This document shows positions 1 to 4,955 of a stretch of 6,036 nucleotides of DNA, one piece after another. Numbering within the stretch: the stretch's first letter is position 1; each line of letters starts with the position of its first letter. Origin of the DNA: Bacilli bacterium (lineage in GTDB: Bacteria; Bacillota_I; Bacilli_A; Izemoplasmatales; Hujiaoplasmataceae); contig JAGYMP010000127.1 of NCBI GenBank assembly GCA_018400565.1, positions 1 through 6,036 on the forward strand, read 5' to 3'. The position numbers and the translations under genes were made by a program. The notes below the pieces were generated by a model. The model saw only the letters and a program-made list of their open reading frames with translations, searched no databases and was not told where the DNA came from.

Positions 1-227
1 TCCAGATGTCTGTAATAATGATCGTAATCCGATTGTTCAAGATATTCATTATCGCAATATGCTCCTCCGTGCATGCCGCCCATGAACCCCCGGGAATGAT
101 ACATCGAATATGTATCGTCCTGATAAGGGGATACGGAACCTGATGCATCAGCGAAAACGCGCATTGAAATAAATCCAATCACAAAAACCCCGGTGATGAT
201 CGCAAGTACCAATAAACCTTTCTTCAT
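1..227 (-). CDS. Small exported protein with Met/His/Tyr-rich segment, C-terminus cut by window edge
   Basis: An open frame runs from an ATG at 227 to the left edge (75 full codons, no stop), so the C-terminus is missing. The start overlaps the stop of the upstream SHOCT gene as ATGA, and a GGAGG lies nine bases before it inside the last codons of that gene, which points to translational coupling. Residues 1-26 form a signal peptide: MKK, a hydrophobic stretch from about 5 to 20, and a V-F-A site for signal peptidase I before Asp27. No lipobox is present. The visible mature part is short and polar, with a segment at about residues 42-58 holding Met, His, Gly and one Cys (GFMGGMHGG followed by AYC), then many Asp, Glu and Tyr. 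Such Met/His clusters can bind copper or other soft metals, but this is inference. I do not recognise the family. It may equally be a structural envelope protein. Confidence 0.75.
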   Translation of the reverse strand, partial: MKKGLLVLAIITGVFVIGFISMRVFADASGSVSPYQDDTYSMYHSRGFMGGMHGGAYCDNEYLEQSDYDHYYRHL

Positions 228-562
228 TCTTCTTCGCCTCCGATCGTCTCTTTGATTTCTTTATATTCCTCAATGGAAATCTCACCTTTGGCAAGTCTTT
301 GTTTGAGAATGGACAATTCATGTCGGTGTTCCTTCGTTTTCGTTTGGTTTTCTTCAATCAATAATTTGTAAACCAAGTAAATGACTGCGCCCCAGAACAA
401 AGCCATGCCTAACATGCCGATCGGAAACATCATTCCTGTGAACATATGGGGATAATATGGCATCTGCCATTCGACGAATATCGGTAACACGAAACGTGCC
501 GCGATAACGAGCAATACGAAAATGGCTCCTATCCAGATAAGTATACGATATTGTTTTTTCAT
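224..562 (-). CDS. Two-helix membrane protein with C-terminal SHOCT domain
   Basis: This 112-residue protein starts at the ATG at 562, behind AGAGGTGA (570-577). The frame stays open to 640, but the longer start has no ribosome site and would lie upstream of the promoter. Two hydrophobic helices are visible, at about residues 8-30 and 46-68. The short loop and second helix carry an unusual number of methionines (34, 40, 44, 45, 50, 53) with a Pro-Tyr-Tyr-Pro-His stretch. After a charged linker, residues 84-107 (ILKQRLAKGEIS, then EEYKEIKETI) match the SHOCT pattern, a short C-terminal helical hairpin found on many small bacterial membrane proteins and thought to mediate oligomerisation. The hairpin should face the cytoplasm. 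The gene is first in an operon with the exported protein at 1-227, which it overlaps by 4 nt. Its biochemical role is unknown; the domain call is firm, a metal-related job is only a guess. Confidence 0.88.
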   Translation of the reverse strand: MKKQYRILIWIGAIFVLLVIAARFVLPIFVEWQMPYYPHMFTGMMFPIGMLGMALFWGAVIYLVYKLLIEENQTKTKEHRHELSILKQRLAKGEISIEEYKEIKETIGGEEE

Positions 563-583
563 CTCTTCTTCACCTCTGCTTGT

Positions 584-589
584 ATTATA
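584..589 (-). promoter_or_regulatory. -10 element of the SHOCT operon promoter
   Basis: A perfect TATAAT reads on the minus strand. Transcription would begin near 577, giving a leader of only about 15 nt whose 5' end is the ribosome site itself. With a 17-bp spacer the -35 position (607-612) reads ATAATT, which is far from TTGACA. This suggests that the promoter depends on an activator rather than on a -35 contact. Confidence 0.6.
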
Positions 590-597
590 AGATAAAC

Positions 598-615
598 TTA
601 TGAATGAATTATGAA
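598..615 (-). promoter_or_regulatory. Direct repeat TTCATAA-N4-TTCATAA, candidate response-regulator box
   Basis: On the minus strand TTCATAA occurs at 615-609 and again at 604-598, exactly 11 bp apart, one helical turn. The pair overlaps the expected -35 position of the SHOCT promoter. Tandem half-sites at 11-bp phasing over a degenerate -35 are the typical arrangement for OmpR/PhoB-type response regulators acting as activators. From memory, the half-site and phasing resemble the operator described for Bacillus subtilis YclJ (TTCATA repeats); this was not checked. No regulator gene is in the window. Confidence 0.45.
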
Positions 616-641
616 TCACATTCAAACCTTCATATTTCATT

Positions 642-685
642 AAAAAAGACGCCTGAAACCTTCGATAAAGGGTTTAAGCGTCTTT
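642..685 (-). terminator. Intrinsic terminator of the lipoprotein gene
   Basis: The hairpin begins 19 nt after the lipoprotein stop codon. The outer arms AAAGACGC and GCGTCTTT (645-652 and 678-685) pair perfectly, a two-base mismatch follows, and AAACC pairs with GGTTT above it, closing a loop of about ten bases. Reading on the minus strand, the stem runs into TTTTTTA. On the plus strand only a broken T-tract follows (TTTGTTTC), so termination there would be weaker, and no plus-strand gene needs it. It insulates the lipoprotein gene from the SHOCT operon promoter just downstream. Confidence 0.9.
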
Positions 686-703
686 GTTTCTGTTTATCTG
701 GAT

Positions 704-1774
704 TCAAATAAGGGGAACATCCGATTGAAAGTACGGACTGAGGGGAAAATCGCGCAGTTCATAATCTTCAAGATCATCAGGAAACTCTGGCATTTCGACG
801 CCAACGTCAATGATGAATATCATATCAAGATACTCATCGCTGTTCTTTGCGGTCATATTGACATCAAAGGCGTATTGTACCATCCGGTCGTCTTCAATCA
901 CCAATGCGATGGTCGCATCGATGACATCGTATTCGGCCAGTTCATCACTCAGGTCATCGTCAAATGCCTGAATCTCAGCTTCACTCATCGGTTCCCCCTG
1001 TTGTTCGGCCAGGGCCGCAACAACATCCGTCGCGTGTTCCAAAAGCAAATCTTTCGTGATCTCAACCATCAACGTATAGCCGCCGCTTGATTCATAAACC
1101 TTGATCCCGGGGTACTCTTCCATGAGAATTTCAAATGTATCCGGGTCAACCCAGTTCTCCTGGGGTGTGTCATACCCGGAAAAATCGAACATGTCATCCA
1201 GGGCATCCAGCGACAGGTTTTCATAAATCTCATCCCACATCGATTGGGTGATGCCCAGATTGTATTTGAACTGCCCGTTTTCGATGCCTTCCACGGGAGC
1301 ATCTGAATCATCTGAAAGTTCCATATTGGTGTAAAGGAACTGGTTGTAAAAATAGACGTTGATTTTTCCGGTCACATCGGTCGTTGCATCATCACGGGCA
1401 TCCTCTAAAACAACAGGCTCCTGATGCATGTCAATATCATTTTCGGCGTGCAGACGCACTTCGGTGATGTCCTCATCCAACAACAGATAAATCGTCGACG
1501 TCAGATCGATGTCTGTCATCGATTCATACGATGTATCCCACGTCGAATACATCTCTTCGATAAAGTGCCCTTCAAGGTCAAGTGACAGCCTCATCGCATC
1601 CTGATTGATATCGGCTGTTTGCACATCACTGAGCATCGCGGCCATTTCATCACCCGACATCTCAACCAATTTACGTTCCCTGACCTCGGGGAATTCACCG
1701 ACTTCCGCGCCGCCGCAACCAATCATTGCAAGCAGACTAAACATCAACACTGTCACAGCAATTATTTTTTTCAT
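704..1774 (-). CDS. Hyperacidic surface lipoprotein, function unknown
   Basis: The start is the ATG at 1774, six bases after a perfect AGGAGG; a frame extension upstream to 1822 has no ribosome site. The 356-residue product begins with a lipoprotein signal peptide: MKK, a hydrophobic core at 4-18, and Met-Ile-Gly-Cys at 17-20, so Cys20 should be lipidated and the protein anchored outside the membrane. The Met at -3 is a slightly unusual lipobox residue. The mature part is very acidic: by hand count about 85 Asp/Glu in the whole protein against 15 Lys/Arg. It alternates amphipathic strand-like stretches (for example around 60-112, 133-153, 284-307 and 315-328) with Asp/Glu-rich loops. That pattern resembles the LolA/LppX-like or DUF6612-type lipoproteins that form a large curved beta-sheet, but no diagnostic motif is visible and the family assignment is a guess. 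It appears monocistronic, with its own terminator and a 301-bp gap upstream. Confidence 0.9.
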   Translation of the reverse strand: MKKIIAVTVLMFSLLAMIGCGGAEVGEFPEVRERKLVEMSGDEMAAMLSDVQTADINQDAMRLSLDLEGHFIEEMYSTWDTSYESMTDIDLTSTIYLLLDEDITEVRLHAENDIDMHQEPVVLEDARDDATTDVTGKINVYFYNQFLYTNMELSDDSDAPVEGIENGQFKYNLGITQSMWDEIYENLSLDALDDMFDFSGYDTPQENWVDPDTFEILMEEYPGIKVYESSGGYTLMVEITKDLLLEHATDVVAALAEQQGEPMSEAEIQAFDDDLSDELAEYDVIDATIALVIEDDRMVQYAFDVNMTAKNSDEYLDMIFIIDVGVEMPEFPDDLEDYELRDFPLSPYFQSDVPLI

Positions 1775-1802
1775 AAATATCCTCCTATCAATCCATGGTG
1801 TT

Positions 1803-1821
1803 TGCGTTCGCATTGAACGCA
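1803..1821. repeat. Inverted repeat TGCGTTC-N5-GAACGCA in the lipoprotein leader
   Basis: Perfect 7-bp arms (1803-1809 and 1815-1821) flank a five-base centre. The site is about 30 bp upstream of the start codon and only 12-17 bp from the Shine-Dalgarno sequence. It could act as a repressor operator or as a small RNA hairpin in the leader. The first arm also takes part in an overlapping TGCG-TT-CGCA palindrome. There is no independent evidence of function. Confidence 0.4.
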
Positions 1822-1860
1822 CTACTAAAAGTAAACTTCATTTCATCTTATAAATAGTGT

Positions 1861-1906
1861 ATCATATATCATCTAAAATAGCATGTTTGACACAACCGGG
1901 ATTATA
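1861..1906 (-). promoter_or_regulatory. Candidate promoter region of the lipoprotein gene
   Basis: Two possible -10 elements read on the minus strand: TATAAT at 1906-1901 and TATGAT at 1866-1861. Neither has a good -35 at 16-18 bp. For TATGAT the 18-bp position is TCAAAC (1890-1885), with TTGTGT slightly further upstream. The lipoprotein needs a promoter in this gap unless it is read through from the ABC operon, so the region is the likeliest place, but the exact element is unresolved. Confidence 0.3.
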
Positions 1907-2075
1907 TGACAATCATCTGATCACACCGTTGCCGGCAAAAACAATATCCGACAATTCATATGAACCACCGTTGTTTTAAATCATATCTTCTTTATTTTGT
2001 TAACTTCGATAACCGGACCATCTGCTTCGTTGACTCATTCATGCATGACAGGTAATGCATAACATGAAGGAGTTG

Positions 2076-3344
2076 TCATTCGGTGTGTTTGTCACTTTTG
2101 ACAAATGCCTTGTGAACATACGATTTGATCCGTTTCATGAATTTGGTTTGATCGTAACTGAGAATGGCCACTTTGTAAATCGGCGCGACGAGATAAAGCG
2201 CCAAAGCCAAAAAACCAATCATCACAATTAAAGCAATCACAGCCTCAATCACACTCATTGCCCCTGAGGCATAAGCAACAGGCGCAAGGATCGGGGTAAA
2301 GATAGGAACAAACGCCATAATTTTCACAAACTGATCCGCTCCTGCCATTGGCGCGAACAAACCAATATAGAATCCTGATAAAAGCATCAACATAAGCGGT
2401 GCTTGAATCTGTTGGTAATCTTCCTGTGTTGTCGCCATGGATGCAAACAAGGCAGCAATGATTAAATAAAACAACGTGCCAACCACCATGAAAAGTAAAG
2501 CAAAGGTCAATACGACCGGCCAATCGGGAATCAACTCCGCCACATACTTAAGCAAGTGCACTTCTCCACTTCCGGGCAAAGGTGTTTGCGATGCATTCCC
2601 AATCAATATGCCAATACCCCCAAAAGCCAATACCAAAAGGCCCTGTAAAATCACAAAAATAATGCTTGCGGTGATTTTAGATAAAAAGTGGATTTTGGCA
2701 GGCACACTCGAAATAATTGTTTCAATCGCTTTTGTCGATTTTTCTTCAATGATATCGGTACCCACAAACTGCGTCCCCATGATGATCAATATGAAAAGTG
2801 GCAAAACAATGATATTCATCATGGACGAAGAAGCCATTTCCTCATCGGGATCCTCATAATCAGGCGCATAGAAGGTGTTGAAAGCCGGTCGTTGATAATC
2901 GTCGATTTGATATTCGACCAACAACAATTCGATTTGATCCATGATCTGAGAATTGTAACTCGGTTCCTTTGAATACACATCAATTACAGGATTGTTCAAA
3001 TTACCCGTAAGAACAATTGCAACATCTTTATCTTCATTGTTCCAAAACGGATCTTCGGAAAATGATGCATCTTCCTCGGTCAACATATAAAACACCTGAT
3101 CGCCATAAGGTTGATTAAGCATGGTATCCAAATCATCTGTAAAATTGGTGATATCCGTCTCATTGTAAACCACAACATTTAAATCACTCATGGCTTCATC
3201 GCCGGTAGAAAACCAACTGATAATTGTCGGAAGGTTAATAATTGCGATCAAAATCACACCAATGACGATATTCGCAATTAAGAATGCCTTTCTAAGAATG
3301 CGTTTTTTAAGTCCGTATCCCACTAAAAACTTAAACTTCTTCAT
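2076..3344 (-). CDS. ABC-2 type exporter permease, NatB-like
   Basis: This 422-residue integral membrane protein pairs with the ATPase encoded just upstream. The chosen start (ATG at 3344) lies inside the ATPase gene, overlapping it by 14 nt; a further upstream frame start would overlap by 70 nt and is unlikely. The ribosome site is weak (AAAGG about 12 bases away, or GGTG about six), so translation is probably coupled. The layout is that of the ABC2_membrane_3 family: one helix at about 21-45, an acidic extracytoplasmic domain at about 46-172, then five helices at about 174-194, 226-249, 277-301, 316-336 and 366-388. Between the second and third helices is EEKSTKAIETIISSVPA (200-216), the conserved cytoplasmic stretch that contacts the ATPase in NatB-like permeases. 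The C-terminal tail is basic. NatAB of Bacillus exports sodium, but relatives move peptides, antibiotics or lipids, so the substrate cannot be named. Confidence 0.93.
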   Translation of the reverse strand: MKKFKFLVGYGLKKRILRKAFLIANIVIGVILIAIINLPTIISWFSTGDEAMSDLNVVVYNETDITNFTDDLDTMLNQPYGDQVFYMLTEEDASFSEDPFWNNEDKDVAIVLTGNLNNPVIDVYSKEPSYNSQIMDQIELLLVEYQIDDYQRPAFNTFYAPDYEDPDEEMASSSMMNIIVLPLFILIIMGTQFVGTDIIEEKSTKAIETIISSVPAKIHFLSKITASIIFVILQGLLVLAFGGIGILIGNASQTPLPGSGEVHLLKYVAELIPDWPVVLTFALLFMVVGTLFYLIIAALFASMATTQEDYQQIQAPLMLMLLSGFYIGLFAPMAGADQFVKIMAFVPIFTPILAPVAYASGAMSVIEAVIALIVMIGFLALALYLVAPIYKVAILSYDQTKFMKRIKSYVHKAFVKSDKHTE

Positions 3345-4233
3345 GACTGACACCAACCTTTGCGATGAATATCTCACTGAGCGATGCTTCTTCGACTTCA
3401 TACCTGCGAATACTCTTCACTGTCTTCACATAATCAAACACACGTTGATTCACACGCTCGTCTTTGACTTTGACGATTAACCCATTGTTGTTTTCGATTA
3501 CCTCTTCAACGCCTTCAATTGTTTTGATATGTTCAGAATCAACATCCCCGTCGATGTGGATGTTTTGTTTCTTAAAATCTTTTTTGACTTTATCAAGTCG
3601 CCCGCTGATGACCGGTTTTCCTTTTTCCAGCACGACAATTTCCTCGCAAAACGATTCCACTTTGTCCAGTTGATGCGATGAAAACACGATCATGCTACCC
3701 TTGTCTTGAAATTCACGGATAACCTCGACGAACAATTCCATGTTAATCGGATCGAGGCCGTTGAATGGTTCATCAAGCACCAAAAGCTTCGGATCGTTGA
3801 TGATCGCGGAAATGAACTGGATTTTTTGTTGGTTCCCTTTCGACAATTCCTTGATCTTTTTGTCTTTGTAATGGGGGATGTCAAACCGGTCGAGCCAATG
3901 GTCAAGACGTCGCAAAATAAGATCTTTGTCCATATCCTTTAATCTACCGAAATAAAGCATCAATTCCTTGACGGTCAACTTTGTGAGCAGACTGCGTTCC
4001 TCAATCATATACCCAATTTCATTGACATGATGATAGCCCACTTTTTCGCCTTGGTAAAACACATCCCCTTCAGTGGGCTGTAAAAGACCCATAATCATCC
4101 TGAATGTTGTGGTCTTACCGGCCCCGTTCGTGCCAAGCAGACCAAAAATATCCCCAGGTTTGATTGTGAAACTCAAATTATCGACGGCGACCAAGTCTCC
4201 ATACATCATTTTTGCGTTTTTAACTTCCAACAT
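3331..4233 (-). CDS. ABC transporter ATP-binding protein, NatA-like
   Basis: The 300-residue nucleotide-binding subunit powers the permease encoded immediately downstream. The start MLEV (ATG at 4233) has AAAGG ten bases upstream; earlier ATGs in frame lack a site. All the ABC motifs are present in order: Walker A GTNGAGKTT (34-42), the Q-loop region IGYMIEERSLL (73-83), where Glu stands in for Gln as is common in NatA-type proteins, the signature LSKGNQQK (130-137), Walker B LLVLDEP (150-156), D-loop GLDP (159-162) and the switch His187 in SSHQ. The LSKG form of the signature is also typical of NatA. Residues from about 215 to 300 form the extra C-terminal domain usual in this subfamily (DUF4162-like), which may gate or dimerise the subunit. 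It acts as a dimer on the cytoplasmic face. No dedicated regulator or two-component system lies next to it, unlike many antibiotic-resistance exporters of this type. Confidence 0.96.
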   Translation of the reverse strand: MLEVKNAKMMYGDLVAVDNLSFTIKPGDIFGLLGTNGAGKTTTFRMIMGLLQPTEGDVFYQGEKVGYHHVNEIGYMIEERSLLTKLTVKELMLYFGRLKDMDKDLILRRLDHWLDRFDIPHYKDKKIKELSKGNQQKIQFISAIINDPKLLVLDEPFNGLDPINMELFVEVIREFQDKGSMIVFSSHQLDKVESFCEEIVVLEKGKPVISGRLDKVKKDFKKQNIHIDGDVDSEHIKTIEGVEEVIENNNGLIVKVKDERVNQRVFDYVKTVKSIRRYEVEEASLSEIFIAKVGVSHEEV

Positions 4234-4268
4234 AGTATCACTGCCTTTATTCATTTTAGATAAATGGT

Positions 4269-4291
4269 TTTGCCACCCAACCTTCGGCAAA
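4269..4291. repeat. Inverted repeat TTTGCC-N11-GGCAAA in the ATPase leader
   Basis: Six-base arms (4269-4274 and 4286-4291) flank 11 bases, between the predicted -10 of the ABC operon and its start codon. It could fold as a hairpin in the roughly 65-nt leader. It has no T-tract and is far too short for a riboswitch, so an operator or an incidental structure are the options. Confidence 0.3.
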
Positions 4292-4303
4292 TCACTCGAT
4301 ATC

Positions 4304-4331
4304 ATTTTAACATATCAAGAGACTGTTGCAA
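4304..4331 (-). promoter_or_regulatory. Sigma-A type promoter of the ABC exporter operon
   Basis: On the minus strand TTGCAA (4331-4326) and TAAAAT (4309-4304) are separated by 16 bp, matching the -35 consensus at four of six and the -10 at five of six positions. Transcription would start near 4297, leaving a leader of about 65 nt. It lies just downstream of the terminator of the preceding gene, so the operon is an independent unit. Confidence 0.6.
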
Positions 4332-4365
4332 CAAAAAATCCGTCGTTACAGATGGTCAAATAAAA

Positions 4366-4408
4366 GATTCATATCTCCCGATTTGCCAACATTCGGTAGA
4401 TATGAATC
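4366..4408 (-). terminator. Intrinsic terminator after the small membrane protein gene
   Basis: Perfect 11-bp arms GATTCATATCT and AGATATGAATC (4366-4376 and 4398-4408) pair, then after one mismatch CCGA pairs with TCGG (4378-4381 and 4393-4396), leaving an 11-base loop. Reading on the minus strand the stem is followed directly by TTTTATTT. The hairpin begins 43 nt after the stop codon at 4452. The stem is long and AT-rich at its base. Confidence 0.82.
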
Positions 4409-4451
4409 TCATTCAAGTTAAAAAATGCCTGTGAACGATTTTTTTCGCCGA

Positions 4452-4808
4452 CTATGCACCACATGATGATAGCGACATGAACAAGAGTGCCACATAGAAC
4501 AAAAGCCAGCTGATGAATCCAAGCGGAATCGAAGCCACCGTTTTTCTGATTGAGGTGGATTGTCTGAAATCCGATCCTTTCCAAACATAAACCACGGCCC
4601 GCAAAAACAAATAGACGACGAACACAAGCAACACATACAAAAACCATTCAAAACCGGCCAAAAACCATCCGGGTAACGTTACCATCCCTTTGAGGATGAA
4701 ATAGCCGCCGATCACAAAAAACACTGAAACAAACAACAAGATCGTGTTGATTTTGATAATAAGCCTCTCATGGTTGTTGAAGCGAACTTTCTTGTCCTTG
4801 TTATCCAT
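4452..4808 (-). CDS. Small three-helix membrane protein, function unknown
   Basis: This 118-residue protein starts at the ATG at 4808, seven bases after a strong GGGAGG; the open frame continues upstream to 4901 but passes through that site and the likely promoter. The N-terminus (MDNKDKKVRF) is strongly charged and probably cytoplasmic. Three hydrophobic segments follow at about residues 18-39, 55-76 and 92-113. Between the second and third is a polar, basic loop (about 77-91, with KGSDFRQ and RK). The C-terminus ends Ser-Ser-Cys-Gly-Ala, with a single Cys that would be outside if the N-terminus is inside. I do not recognise a family and there is no catalytic or binding motif. A terminator follows, and a palindrome lies before it, so it may be its own transcription unit, although no terminator separates it from the P-loop gene 147 bp upstream. 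Confidence 0.82.
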   Translation of the reverse strand: MDNKDKKVRFNNHERLIIKINTILLFVSVFFVIGGYFILKGMVTLPGWFLAGFEWFLYVLLVFVVYLFLRAVVYVWKGSDFRQSTSIRKTVASIPLGFISWLLFYVALLFMSLSSCGA

Positions 4809-4849
4809 GAACCATCCCTCCCGATTCCATCTATATGATACCCCAAACA

Positions 4850-4863
4850 TGTCATTTATGACA
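4850..4863. promoter_or_regulatory. Palindrome TGTCAT-TT-ATGACA, candidate operator
   Basis: A perfect 6-bp inverted repeat with a two-base centre lies 42-55 bp upstream of the start codon of the small membrane protein gene. The minus strand around it also carries TTGAAA (4873-4868) as a possible -35, but with only weak -10 candidates after it (CATGTT at 17 bp, or TATCAT too far away). A dimeric regulator could bind here. No regulator is encoded in the window. Confidence 0.4.
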
Positions 4864-4955
4864 GGCTTTTTCAATATTTTTGTTATAAAATGCTCATGCA
4901 TGCCGTCTTAAACAAATGGATATATCGTTGCTTTATATTTCGTTTGGAGATTTTA

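Larger units (their letters stand above)
1775..2075. other. 301-bp gene-free region with several short palindromes
   Basis: No credible coding frame with a ribosome site is present on either strand; the longest minus-strand ATG frame I checked here is about 12 codons. The stretch must hold the lipoprotein promoter and leader, and the 3' end of the permease transcript. It contains two perfect 10-bp palindromes, TTGCCGGCAA (1929-1938) and TTCATATGAA (1955-1964), and an 8-bp direct repeat CACCGTTG at 1924-1931 and 1966-1973 that brackets them. A hairpin with T-tract, as expected of a terminator after the permease, is not visible. Confidence 0.6.

Noticed and set aside
725..1090. A plus-strand open frame of about 120 codons inside the lipoprotein gene
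   Set aside because: It lies entirely opposite a gene with signal peptide, perfect Shine-Dalgarno and terminator; its own translation has no domain-like pattern and no ribosome site.
1924..1973. CACCGTTG direct repeats as target-site duplication of an inserted element
   Set aside because: The 34 bp between them are far too short for a mobile element and have no terminal inverted repeats.
2038..2068. Possible terminator hairpin after the permease gene (TTCATG...CATGAA, with competing ATGCAT pairs)
   Set aside because: The stem is imperfect and AT-rich, the two pairings exclude each other, and no T-tract follows on the minus strand.
3331..4233. Antibiotic-resistance exporter (BceAB-like) reading of the ABC operon
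   Set aside because: The permease has six helices with an early extracytoplasmic domain and the NatB-type coupling stretch, not the ten-helix FtsX-like layout of BceB, and no histidine kinase or response regulator is adjacent.
4369..4651. Two other minus-strand frames overlapping the small membrane protein gene
   Set aside because: They are out of frame with the strong GGGAGG start, are rich in Cys and His without a pattern, and one runs through the terminator hairpin.
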